Below, one piece after another: positions 1 to 6,003 of a stretch of 6,138 nucleotides of DNA. A program made the translations under genes and the position numbers. Below the pieces are notes generated by a model. It worked only from the letters and a program-made list of their open reading frames with translations. It did no database searches and was not told the origin of the DNA. This DNA is from Clostridia bacterium (GTDB lineage Bacteria > Bacillota_E > SLMV01 > PUMD01). The number at the start of each line of letters is the position of its first letter. Position 1 is the stretch's first letter. Location of the stretch: NCBI GenBank assembly GCA_007128555.1, contig SKXF01000269.1, forward strand, positions 1 through 6,138, written 5' to 3'.

Positions 1-1027
1 CCCATGAGAATTCGGGAATATTTGCGTTCATCACGGTGCCAAGGCCGCCGAGGATACTATCAACGATTCCCTGTCGGTCGATGCCATACATCAGGGCCTG
101 TCGGACCCGCACGTCATTCAGGATGGGGTCGGTTTGCTTGAGGCCGATGTAGGAGTAGCCATTCTGCTGCAGATTATGGAACTCCAGCCTATCCGCGTAC
201 TCTTCCATGATCCGTTCGACGTCGTCGGGCGGAATGGCTCCGAGCAAGTCGATATCTCCGGCCTCCAGGGCTGCCAGTATAACCTGCCCGTCCCCGTAGA
301 TCCTGATGTTGACCGTCTCAATATACGGACCATCGAGGAAGAAATCCGGGTTTCTCTGCAGTATCACGTACTGACCACTCCGCCACTCCTTGAACATGTA
401 AGGGCCAGACCCCACGGGTTCCATATTTACATCGAGTTCCCGAAGCTCGGCAACGGGCGTATCAGAGTAGAGGTGGGCGGGCAAGATTCCCATGCCCAGG
501 GTGCTGAGCAGTGGCGCATAGGCTGTGTGCAGGGAGAACCGCACGGTGAAATCGTCCTCCGCAACGACTTCCTGGACCGGCGCGTAGGAACTGCTGCGTA
601 CCCCGGTGTAGTCGGGATCGAGAATGGTCATGTAGGTGTAGACGACATCCTCGGCCGTGAGTTGTTCACCGTCGTGGAAATAGACATCGTCGCGCAGGTA
701 GAAGGTCCACTCGAGACCGTCATCGGAGTACTCCCAGTCGTGGGCGACGTAGGGCTCCATTTGAAGGTTCTCATCGGCCCGAACCAGCCCGGCATAGACC
801 CGGCTGTTGACAAAGGACGAGGGGGTATCGGTGGCGAGGATGGGGTTGAGGATCACGGGTTCTCCCGATATTCCGTAGACGAGTTCGCCTCCAACGGCGG
901 GAACATCGCTCGGTTGATCCGGATCGGGATCGTCATTGGGTGGTTCTACAGCGCCTGCGCAACTGGCGATTGTGATTGCCATGGCCAGGAGCAGGGCCCA
1001 GATAGGAAGATGCTTGGATGTTTTCAT
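1..1027 (-). CDS. Extracellular solute-binding lipoprotein of a peptide-type ABC transporter (SBP family 5), 3' end beyond the left edge
   Basis: This is the N-terminal 342 residues of a family 5 substrate-binding protein (OppA/DppA/NikA type), which captures oligopeptides or similar solutes outside the membrane and delivers them to an ABC permease. The frame is open from the ATG at 1027 to the left edge with no stop. The start reads MKTSKHLPIWALLL, followed by a hydrophobic segment and the lipobox IASC, so Cys23 would be lipidated after signal peptidase II cleavage. A Pro/Asp-rich linker (about residues 27-43) leads to the mature domain. Family hallmarks follow: VYAGLVRADENL (from about residue 77), WTFYLRDDVYFHDGEQLTAEDV (in two parts, about 107-128), GSGPYMFKEW (near 206) and VRVRQALMYGIDR (near 310). 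The family is usually about 500-600 residues, so roughly 60% is present. AGGAGG on the minus strand at 1040-1045 lies 12 nt before the ATG, slightly far but usable. Substrate cannot be told. Permease genes may lie to the left. The family call is very secure. Confidence 0.95.
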   Translation of the reverse strand, partial: MKTSKHLPIWALLLAMAITIASCAGAVEPPNDDPDPDQPSDVPAVGGELVYGISGEPVILNPILATDTPSSFVNSRVYAGLVRADENLQMEPYVAHDWEYSDDGLEWTFYLRDDVYFHDGEQLTAEDVVYTYMTILDPDYTGVRSSSYAPVQEVVAEDDFTVRFSLHTAYAPLLSTLGMGILPAHLYSDTPVAELRELDVNMEPVGSGPYMFKEWRSGQYVILQRNPDFFLDGPYIETVNIRIYGDGQVILAALEAGDIDLLGAIPPDDVERIMEEYADRLEFHNLQQNGYSYIGLKQTDPILNDVRVRQALMYGIDRQGIVDSILGGLGTVMNANIPEFSW

Positions 1028-1089
1028 GTTGAGTGTCCGCCTCCTAACAGGTATTTTTGTGGTATTGCTTCTTCGATTAGTTTAAGCCT

Positions 1090-1127
1090 GGCATTCGAGG
1101 TGACAGCAATGCCATGCTGATGCATTG
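1090..1127. repeat. Overlapping inverted repeats in the divergent control region
   Basis: Two perfect 6-bp inverted repeats share a central arm. GGCATT (1090-1095) pairs with AATGCC (1108-1113), and CAATGC (1107-1112) pairs with GCATTG (1122-1127). They lie upstream of the leftward solute-binding protein gene, about 60-100 bp before its start codon. They could be operator half-sites or alternative hairpins in that gene's leader. The function is inferred only from position and symmetry. Confidence 0.35.
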
Positions 1128-1204
1128 AGAATGTCTCGCCCGGTTCATCGGCTATAAGTATGCATGGCGTTCAGGAAGGCGTCCATGAAGATTTGTGCCG
1201 TTGA

Positions 1205-1213
1205 TGGTATACT
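1205..1213 (+). promoter_or_regulatory. Extended -10 promoter for the kbl gene
   Basis: TGGTATACT fits the extended -10 form TGnTATAAT with one mismatch in the hexamer. No good -35 hexamer lies 16-18 bp upstream, which is tolerated by extended -10 promoters of the housekeeping sigma factor. Transcription would begin near 1220, giving an untranslated leader of about 80 nt before the start at 1303. It is the only convincing rightward promoter seen in this spacer. Confidence 0.5.
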
Positions 1214-1290
1214 TTAGACAATGAGACGCATCCGGAAATGGGGCTATTTATCCATCCCCGGAAGCACTGAGAATTTCTCACATGGAAGAG

Positions 1291-1295
1291 GGAGG
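1291..1295 (+). promoter_or_regulatory. Ribosome binding site that decides the kbl start
   Basis: GGAGG, within a longer GAGGGAGG run, sits 7 nt before the ATG at 1303. An in-frame ATG at 1282 would put this site inside the coding sequence and has no comparable purine run before it. The downstream ATG is therefore the better start. Confidence 0.8.
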
Positions 1296-1302
1296 TTATC
1301 CC

Positions 1303-2490
1303 ATGGCAGATCGAGATGTTCTGAGCTTTATTGATGAGCAGCTGCAGCAATTGCACGACACCAATCTCTACAATGACATACGGGTTCTTGACGGAGAGCA
1401 GGGGGCCTGGGTCGTTATAGACGGTGAGAAGAAGCTGAACCTTTGCTCCAATAACTACCTGGGATTGGCGAGCGATGGTGACCTCAAGGAGGCGGCAATA
1501 GCCGCAATCAGGGAGTTTGGCGTCGGACCAGGCGCCGTCAGGACCATTGCTGGAACGATGAGTATACATGGGCAACTCGAGGAAGAGCTGGCTAGATTTA
1601 AGGGGCGAGAGGCTTCCGTCGTGGTGCAGTCTGGCTTTAATGCCAACCTGGCGGTGATACCCCTCCTTGTCACCAAGGGAGATATCATCTACAGCGACTC
1701 CCTGAATCATGCCAGCATTATCGATGGTTGCCGGCTCTCACGGGCGAAGATCCGGGTCTACCCCCATCTGGACATGCAGGCCCTGGAAGATCTCATGAAG
1801 GAAGATGTCGAACACGATGGAAACAAGCTGGTGGTGACCGATGGCGTCTTCAGCATGGATGGTGATCTGGCCAACCTACCGGCGGTTGCTGACCTGGCAG
1901 AGCAGTACGGCTGTATATCCATGGTAGATGATGCCCACGGAGAGGGTGTGCTCGGTTCCCACGGAGCCGGGATCGTGAATCATTTCGGTCTTGGCGAGCG
2001 GATCAACGTGGAAATGGGAACTCTGTCCAAGGCGATGGGTTGTGTCGGTGGTTTCGTGGCCGGCGATGCCCGGCTCATCGAGTATATCAAGCAGCGGGGA
2101 CGCCCTTTCCTGTTCAGCTCTTCCCTGACGCCTCCGGAGGCGGGAGCTAACCTGGCTTCAATCAGGAAGCTGGCGGCGAGTGACGAACTCGTCGAGAATC
2201 TGTGGGATAATGCTCGCTACTTCCAGGGTGCCATGCGGGAGATCGGTTTCGACACGGGACACACCGAGACCCCGATTACTCCGGTGATGATTGGCGATGC
2301 CGGGGTCTCAGCAGAGTTCAGTCGGCGTCTGTTCGACAGGAATATCTTCGCGCAGAGCATCGGATTTCCCACGGTTCCGGCCGGCATGGCCAGGATTCGA
2401 GTGATGCTCTCTGCGGTACACAGCCGCGAGGATCTCGACTATGCCCTTCAGACCTTTGGTGATATAGGTAAGGAAATGGATCTCATCTGA
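1303..2490 (+). CDS. kbl: Glycine C-acetyltransferase (2-amino-3-ketobutyrate CoA ligase), alpha-oxoamine synthase family
   Basis: This PLP-dependent fold-type I enzyme most likely converts 2-amino-3-ketobutyrate and CoA to glycine and acetyl-CoA, the second step of threonine breakdown, in the cytoplasm. Visible family motifs are NNYLGLA (50-56), GPGAVRTIAGT (75-85), SDSLNHASIIDG (131-142; His136 would stack on PLP), TDGVFSMDG (179-187), VDDAHGEGVLG (208-218; Asp209 and His212 contact the cofactor) and GTLSKAMG (239-246; Lys243 forms the Schiff base). At 395 residues it is close to the roughly 398 of E. coli Kbl. The start at 1303 has an ideal ribosome binding site. Related family members, especially BioF (8-amino-7-oxononanoate synthase), share these motifs, so the substrate is inferred; the RQRSRPYLF-like segment at 264-271 and the C-terminus resemble Kbl. 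No threonine dehydrogenase gene (tdh) is adjacent. The gene appears monocistronic, between its own promoter and a stem-loop. Confidence 0.88.
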   Translation: MADRDVLSFIDEQLQQLHDTNLYNDIRVLDGEQGAWVVIDGEKKLNLCSNNYLGLASDGDLKEAAIAAIREFGVGPGAVRTIAGTMSIHGQLEEELARFKGREASVVVQSGFNANLAVIPLLVTKGDIIYSDSLNHASIIDGCRLSRAKIRVYPHLDMQALEDLMKEDVEHDGNKLVVTDGVFSMDGDLANLPAVADLAEQYGCISMVDDAHGEGVLGSHGAGIVNHFGLGERINVEMGTLSKAMGCVGGFVAGDARLIEYIKQRGRPFLFSSSLTPPEAGANLASIRKLAASDELVENLWDNARYFQGAMREIGFDTGHTETPITPVMIGDAGVSAEFSRRLFDRNIFAQSIGFPTVPAGMARIRVMLSAVHSREDLDYALQTFGDIGKEMDLI

Positions 2491-2501
2491 GACCGTCATC
2501 C

Positions 2502-2530
2502 CCGGGTTCCCTTCCAAAGAGGGAACCCGG
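2502..2530 (+). terminator. Stem-loop terminator after kbl
   Basis: CCGGGTTCCC (2502-2511) and GGGAACCCGG (2521-2530) form a perfect 10-bp GC-rich stem with a 9-nt loop, 11 nt after the kbl stop codon. What follows is pyrimidine-rich (CTCTCCT) but not a true T run. It therefore resembles an intrinsic terminator with a weak tail, or a 3'-end-protecting hairpin. It should separate kbl from spoIIE transcription. Confidence 0.65.
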
Positions 2531-2557
2531 CTCTCCTGCACATTTCTCCACGACCCC

Positions 2558-2564
2558 TGTCGCA
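2558..2564 (+). promoter_or_regulatory. Possible Spo0A box upstream of spoIIE
   Basis: TGTCGCA differs by one base from the Spo0A recognition core TGTCGAA and is followed by an A run. It lies about 27 bp upstream of the -35-like hexamer of the proposed spoIIE promoter. Seven-base matches with one mismatch are common by chance, so support comes mainly from the position before a gene known to be Spo0A-activated in Bacillus. Confidence 0.3.
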
Positions 2565-2590
2565 AAAAGGTTATGTGTCCTCGTCACATA

Positions 2591-2623
2591 GTGACACGTT
2601 TCTGATTGCGATTGCATTATACT
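2591..2623 (+). promoter_or_regulatory. Candidate spoIIE promoter with a wide 21-bp spacer
   Basis: GTGACA (2591-2596; five of six against TTGACA) and TATACT (2618-2623; five of six against TATAAT) are separated by 21 bp, too far for ordinary sigma-A use. Spo0A-activated promoters of B. subtilis spoIIE and spoIIG are known for this wider spacing of near-consensus hexamers. Transcription would start near 2630, about 40 nt before the spoIIE start codon. Confidence 0.5.
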
Positions 2624-2669
2624 GTACGTCCACGAATGAAATCGGGATACAGAGGGGGCGTCAGGGGCC

Positions 2670-4970
2670 ATGATCAATAGGGGTGTACACAAGTACAGTG
2701 CGAAGGGAAGCGAAACGGCAGCTGATGGATGGAGGACGGTTTCTGACGGGCTGAGTGCGGCACTTCCGGTCGTTGCAGTTCGGGAATTCATTATCTATGG
2801 GGCCGTATTCTTGATGGGAGTTTTCGTTGGACGAGCCCAGATTCTCAATCTACTGGCTCCCTTCGGCATTCCCTATCTCCTGGCCTCGCTCAGGTGGAGG
2901 CGCCGCACGGCCTTATTTTCCCTGGTTGGCGTCACGGTGGGTCGGGGTTGGCTTCTGGGTTATGGTGCTGCTGTCCCCGAGGCCTTGATGTTGGCGGCTT
3001 TCTGGTTCAGTGCAGAGATGATCTTCGGAAGCGAGCGGGGTGAGGAGATGCCCCGGGGGCTTGTAGGTGTGGCCGTGGGAGCCTGCGCCCTTTTCAGGGG
3101 AGCTTCACGTCTGTGGATGGGAGCCACTCTTTATAACCTCTTCCTCTTACTCTTTGAATTGCTGATGGTGGCGTCCTCGGCCGCAGTTTTTCACCGGGCC
3201 CTCCCGCTGGTTCTCTCTGCTGAGAAGCGCATTGAGAAGATGAACTTTGGCTCCGTCCTGGCCGTGGGGATTTTCGGTGGTGTCTTGCTTCTTGGGACTG
3301 CTGGGTTATGGATCGGCGACCTCCGAGTGATCTGGGTGGCCGCAATCCTGGTCGTCATGTCCTTTGCCGGCAGGGGCCTCACAGGAGGGATTGCTGCGGG
3401 GATGGCCGTTGGATTGATCCTCGGCTTTGCCCTCCATCTTGATCTTTCCCTTTCCCTTGCGCTGATCTTTGCCGGGGCTGCGGCGGGGGCTGCGGCCAGG
3501 TGGGGAAGGGCCGGGGTAGTGGGCGGGTTCATCGGCTGTGTGCTGTTCGTATCATGGCTCTGGAGTGCGGGATCCGTTCCCTCACCGTGGGAGATGCTGG
3601 TCGCCGTGGGGCTGTACCTGCTGAGCCCACTGGGCTTCCAGTATGGGGCTCGTCGCGAGGTGGCGGCGACCCAGGCTGGGCGACCCTGGTTTGCCGATGA
3701 CGCGGAGACATCAACGACTCGTTTCTCCGATTCTGCAGGAGCCAGCGTCGCGCAGGAATCGGTTTCGTCCCTGCTTGCCAGTGTTCGGACCCGCGGTCGG
3801 TCACGAAGTGGCAAAGAGATGTCGACACGCATGCGTTCTTTCGCCAGGGTGTTCAGGCGACTCGCCGATTCCTTTGCAGAAGTGTCTGATTCCTCTGACT
3901 CCGAGGAACGGTCCACCGCCCAGGACCGGGAGGCAGGGGTTATCGAATGGGTGGGAGTGCAGGTGTGCAGGGAGTGCGATCGTTACTCCGAGTGTTGGCA
4001 GGAGCGGTTCATGACCACGTATCATACTCTGTCCGGGGTTCTTGCTACCTTTGAGATCGACGATCAACCGAGCATTGATGCCCGGATCAGGGAGCTGCAA
4101 CATCATTGCAGGTCCAACTTCCGCCCTGTATTGGAGACCATGCAGTCCAGCTGGAATTTGCAGCACATGGAGATGAATTGGTCCTCGCAGTTTGCCGAAA
4201 CCCGCGACCTGGCTGCTTCTCAGTTCAGGGGGATTGCGGATATGATGGATGACTTCGCCCGGGGTGTGGCGTCTGGTCTCGGACCCAGGCCGTCTTCGAG
4301 AAGGTGCCGATTGCGTTACGATGCTGGAGTTGCAGCGATCGCCCAGGGCGGGCAGCAGCCAAGTGGGGACAGTCACCTGGTTCGAAAACTGCGTGCCCGG
4401 GATCTGGTGGTTTTGCTGAGCGACGGAATGGGCGCAGGGGATCGCGCCAGGCAGGAGAGCAGCGCGGCGGTTTCACTTCTGGAGGAACTGCTGGAGCTCG
4501 GCCTGGACAGGGATTCCGCGCTGCGTACCGTCAACTCGGTCCTGGTGCTGCGCTCTACAGAGGAGGTCTTTGCCACGGTGGACATGCTGTCTGTTGACCT
4601 GGTGACAGGTCGAGCGGAGTTCACCAAGATCGGCGCAGCGCCGACTTTCATCATGCGAGGCAGGGAGGTCTTCTGCATACCGTCGCAGGTAATTCCGATC
4701 GGGATCCTGAACGAGGTGGCACCGAAATCCACCCAGCGGGCAGTTGAGCCGGGCGACACCGTGGTGATGATGACCGACGGGGTCATGGAGGCCCTGGGGC
4801 ATCTGACTGAGAGTCAGAAGAGAAACTGGGTTACGCGCTTTCTTCAATCCAGCTGCCACAATTGCGCAGAGGAGCTGGCCAGTGCCCTGGTGGCCCAGGC
4901 TGCTTCACTCAGCGGCGAGGGCCCGCTTGATGACATCAGCGTGGTGGTGATAGAGTTCTCCGAACGCTGA
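2670..4970 (+). CDS. spoIIE: Stage II sporulation protein E, membrane-bound PP2C-type serine phosphatase
   Basis: SpoIIE dephosphorylates SpoIIAA-P, which frees sigma-F from the anti-sigma factor SpoIIAB in the forespore. It also associates with FtsZ at the polar division septum. The 766 residues show the family's three-part layout. Residues about 35-322 hold roughly ten hydrophobic segments with Arg-rich turns. A polar central region (about 330-540) contains CRECDRYSEC (Cys433, Cys436, Cys442) and a further Cys480, matching a cysteine pattern seen in family members. Residues about 550-766 form the PP2C domain, with GGQQPSGDSH (Asp567), LLSDGMGAGDRAR (Asp585), MMTDGVMEA (Asp703) and the C-terminal GPLDDISVVV (Asp754/755), which match the metal-binding acidic positions; the SVLVLRSTEEVFAT segment is also typical. 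It is about 60 residues shorter than the 827-residue B. subtilis protein. The ATG at 2670 is preceded by GAGGGGG (2652-2658) at an 11-nt spacing, so a slightly different start is possible. tilS lies downstream on the same strand after a 1-kb gap. Confidence 0.96.
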   Translation: MINRGVHKYSAKGSETAADGWRTVSDGLSAALPVVAVREFIIYGAVFLMGVFVGRAQILNLLAPFGIPYLLASLRWRRRTALFSLVGVTVGRGWLLGYGAAVPEALMLAAFWFSAEMIFGSERGEEMPRGLVGVAVGACALFRGASRLWMGATLYNLFLLLFELLMVASSAAVFHRALPLVLSAEKRIEKMNFGSVLAVGIFGGVLLLGTAGLWIGDLRVIWVAAILVVMSFAGRGLTGGIAAGMAVGLILGFALHLDLSLSLALIFAGAAAGAAARWGRAGVVGGFIGCVLFVSWLWSAGSVPSPWEMLVAVGLYLLSPLGFQYGARREVAATQAGRPWFADDAETSTTRFSDSAGASVAQESVSSLLASVRTRGRSRSGKEMSTRMRSFARVFRRLADSFAEVSDSSDSEERSTAQDREAGVIEWVGVQVCRECDRYSECWQERFMTTYHTLSGVLATFEIDDQPSIDARIRELQHHCRSNFRPVLETMQSSWNLQHMEMNWSSQFAETRDLAASQFRGIADMMDDFARGVASGLGPRPSSRRCRLRYDAGVAAIAQGGQQPSGDSHLVRKLRARDLVVLLSDGMGAGDRARQESSAAVSLLEELLELGLDRDSALRTVNSVLVLRSTEEVFATVDMLSVDLVTGRAEFTKIGAAPTFIMRGREVFCIPSQVIPIGILNEVAPKSTQRAVEPGDTVVMMTDGVMEALGHLTESQKRNWVTRFLQSSCHNCAEELASALVAQAASLSGEGPLDDISVVVIEFSER

Positions 4971-5310
4971 GAGAGTTTCGAGTCCACACGAGTGTATCGC
5001 AAGGCAGTCATGGCGGTCTATGACGGTCTCTGTCTCGGTCCCCCGCAGACAGCATTTCCATCGCGTTTGATTATGTTGAGGGGCCCTCGAAAGGGACCGT
5101 CAATGAAGTGCGACTTAGCGAGTTGCCGTGTGAAGCGTTTCCGTCCGATTCTTAGCCCTTGGGACAGGCGTGAGACGCGAGGGACTCTATTGCTTCAACA
5201 GGGTTGGCGCTAACATGATTGTTATCTCAGAACAAACTACTGATGTATATACAGAGGGGCTTCGGGGTGTCTGATCCTCTGAGCTCTCTTGCCTGACTCG
5301 AACCTCTTCA
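4971..5310. other. Spacer after spoIIE with no recognisable gene
   Basis: I see no convincing gene here on either strand. Reading frames in this stretch are short and their translations show no known motif. No tRNA-like cloverleaf or conserved structural RNA core was recognised. A GGTTCGAGTC stretch on the minus strand near 5295-5304 resembles a tRNA T-loop, but it has no pairing stem. No clear terminator with a T run follows spoIIE. Weak local symmetry is visible: CAGAGG (5252-5257) against CCTCTG (5276-5281), and a CCCT/AGGG hairpin around 5084-5098. Confidence 0.5.
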
Positions 5311-5338
5311 ATGATCAGTGAGATGGAACACAGATCAT
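5311..5338. repeat. Hairpin across the stop codon of the LysM relic
   Basis: ATGATC-A-GTG (5311-5320) and CAC-A-GATCAT (5329-5338) pair over nine positions with one A-A mismatch and an 8-nt loop. On the minus strand this structure covers the last codons and the TGA of the LysM relic. No T run follows on either strand, so a terminator role is not supported by the sequence. Confidence 0.4.
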
Positions 5339-5452
5339 GTCACCAGGACACATCTTGTCAGGGTGGTAGATGTGGGGATTTGCATGCATCATCTCTACAC
5401 ATTTCGAGGTCTTGCGTAGTGGCTGCTGACCAAGAGCAGAATCGAAGATGAA
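5315..5452 (-). pseudogene. Relic of a LysM peptidoglycan-binding domain
   Basis: The minus-strand frame ending at the TGA at 5315-5317 translates to EMMHANPHIYHPDKM followed by CPGDMICVPSH. This matches the second half of a LysM module (ANPxIxxPDxIxPGxxIxIP), which binds peptidoglycan N-acetylglucosamine and is common in spore coat and cortex proteins such as SafA. Upstream, Leu (codon at 5434), Arg (5416) and Met (5392) fall at the spacing expected for the first LysM helix, but the usual YTVxPGDTLW beginning is absent. The same frame continues up to a GTG at 5530, but that part runs through a palindromic repeat and looks unlike protein. I infer a broken remnant. A very small LysM-like protein of up to 71 residues from the GTG is the alternative. 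It is opposite in strand to spoIIE and tilS. Confidence 0.5.
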
Positions 5453-5517
5453 GGGTCTGATTCCCCCTGCTTCCCGCTCATCTTCAAGGGGTCGGCAGCA
5501 ATCAGCAATCAGACCCC
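5444..5517. repeat. Cluster of competing inverted repeats (REP-like palindrome)
   Basis: Three perfect inverted repeats interlock. GAAGATGA (5444-5451) pairs with TCATCTTC (5478-5485). GGGTCTGATT (5453-5462) pairs with AATCAGACCC (5507-5516). GGGGTC (5488-5493) pairs with GACCCC (5512-5517). The first and third can coexist, while the second excludes both. A 7-bp tandem repeat, CAGCAAT twice plus CAG (5496-5512), lies in the right half. The GGGTCTG/CAGACCC ends recall the short palindromes found beside some REP-associated transposases, but no transposase is present. It may be a small non-autonomous repeat element. Whether it is dispersed in the genome cannot be judged here. Confidence 0.5.
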
Positions 5518-5540
5518 GGTGATTTCTCACGCTTGCTGAT

Positions 5541-5805
5541 CCATAAATCTAGCCCGGTACTCTATTCTATGGCTACGCAGAACTCCTCCCCGGAGAATCA
5601 TGGTATCTGTGAGACCGTGGATCCGCCACGAAAGATGGACCAAAAAAGAGATGGATACATTTATCGATCGGCGGCCAAACCTTTAAGCTGGTCACTCACC
5701 TCCAGGTTATTCCCTCACACTAACTCCACAGGCAAAAGAAGTACCCCTGATTCTCACAGCAATCGCCTTCTCCCAGGCCCTGGATCCGAATTGTAGCTCA
5801 TCGAT
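5541..5805. other. Spacer with no convincing gene
   Basis: A plus-strand frame from 5533 to 5796 is open for 87 codons, but its translation is Ser/Pro-rich without recognisable motifs and has no good ribosome binding site. The minus strand holds a stop-to-stop frame of about 50 codons, ending near 5529, whose product I do not recognise. This stretch may be degenerate former coding sequence or plain intergenic DNA. The only symmetry seen is the short palindrome CCAGG-C-CCTGG near 5773-5783. Confidence 0.4.
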
Positions 5806-5928
5806 TTATGCACAACACACCGACGAACAATGGTCCACAATACCAGATGGTTTTGCTGGCATGGGATTGTGCCAGTAGAAATCTGCCGAGACCTGCTCGA
5901 TGATGTGCTCCTTTGCAGCGGTTAACAT
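5806..5928 (-). CDS. Doubtful 40-residue ORF, unrecognised
   Basis: From the ATG at 5928 the minus strand reads MLTAAKEHIIEQVSADFYWH, then an NPMP segment and a Cys-containing tail SSVCCA before a TAA. The first half looks like an amphipathic helix and is more protein-like than anything else in this spacer. GGAGG precedes the ATG, but at only 2 nt, which is too close for efficient initiation. The same frame is open further upstream into tilS, where it is only the antisense of that gene. It could be the surviving piece of a decayed gene on this strand, perhaps the one that left the LysM relic, but nothing links the two directly. No function is assigned. Confidence 0.22.
   Translation of the reverse strand: MLTAAKEHIIEQVSADFYWHNPMPAKPSGIVDHCSSVCCA
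5856..5875. repeat. Short perfect inverted repeat
   Basis: CTGGCA (5856-5861) and TGCCAG (5870-5875) form a 6-bp stem with an 8-nt loop, about 100 bp upstream of the tilS promoter and inside the doubtful minus-strand ORF. It could be an operator or a hairpin. There is no T run to support a terminator. Confidence 0.3.
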
Positions 5929-5970
5929 CGCCTCCCTGGTGGGAGTGTCACTGAGTCGTAGGTTCGGATA

Positions 5971-5979
5971 TGCTATAAT
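5971..5979 (+). promoter_or_regulatory. Strong extended -10 promoter for tilS
   Basis: TGCTATAAT is a perfect extended -10 element (TGnTATAAT). CTGAGT at 5951-5956, with a 17-bp spacer, is only a half match to the -35 consensus, which the extended -10 can offset. Transcription would begin near 5986, leaving a leader of about 26 nt with the Shine-Dalgarno sequence in it. tilS therefore appears to have its own constitutive housekeeping promoter and need not depend on spoIIE read-through. Confidence 0.75.
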
Positions 5980-5998
5980 TTGGGCAGAGGTTTCTGAA

Positions 5999-6003
5999 AG
6001 GGG
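5999..6003 (+). promoter_or_regulatory. Ribosome binding site that decides the tilS start
   Basis: AGGGG, within AAAGGGGA, lies 8 nt before the TTG at 6012. The same frame has a TGA at 6006-6008, so no earlier start is possible. The ATG at 6005 is in another frame and stops after five codons. In-frame GTG codons at 6030 and 6039 have no purine-rich site before them. Confidence 0.7.

Noticed and set aside
134..1120. Long plus-strand open frame of 328 codons
   Set aside because: It is antisense to the solute-binding protein gene, whose minus-strand translation shows a signal peptide, lipobox and clear family motifs. The plus-strand product has none.
1282..1302. Seven extra N-terminal codons of kbl from the ATG at 1282
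   Set aside because: The ribosome binding site at 1291-1295 falls inside this extension and is ideally spaced for the ATG at 1303. The shorter protein also fits family length better.
1171..1710. Minus-strand open frame of 179 codons across the kbl start
   Set aside because: It lies opposite the kbl coding region and its control region. The translation has no recognisable motif, and the plus-strand frame is well supported.
3191..3916. Minus-strand open frame of 241 codons inside spoIIE
   Set aside because: It is a composition-driven shadow, rich in Arg, Pro, Ala and Ser, opposite a membrane-protein gene. No motif or ribosome binding site supports it.
3801..4376. Minus-strand open frame of 191 codons inside spoIIE
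   Set aside because: It is antisense to the conserved central and phosphatase-proximal parts of spoIIE and shows no independent protein features.
4992..5213. Plus-strand open frame of 73 codons after spoIIE
   Set aside because: It starts with GTG, has no good Shine-Dalgarno sequence and shows no motif. Its length is unremarkable for this base composition.
5291..5310. Possible tRNA, from GGTTCGAGTC on the minus strand
   Set aside because: The bases flanking the loop do not form a T-stem, and no acceptor or anticodon arm could be found at the expected distances.
5533..5796. Plus-strand open frame of 87 codons
   Set aside because: It is Ser/Pro-rich and without motifs, has no credible ribosome binding site, and occupies a spacer that otherwise holds decayed sequence.
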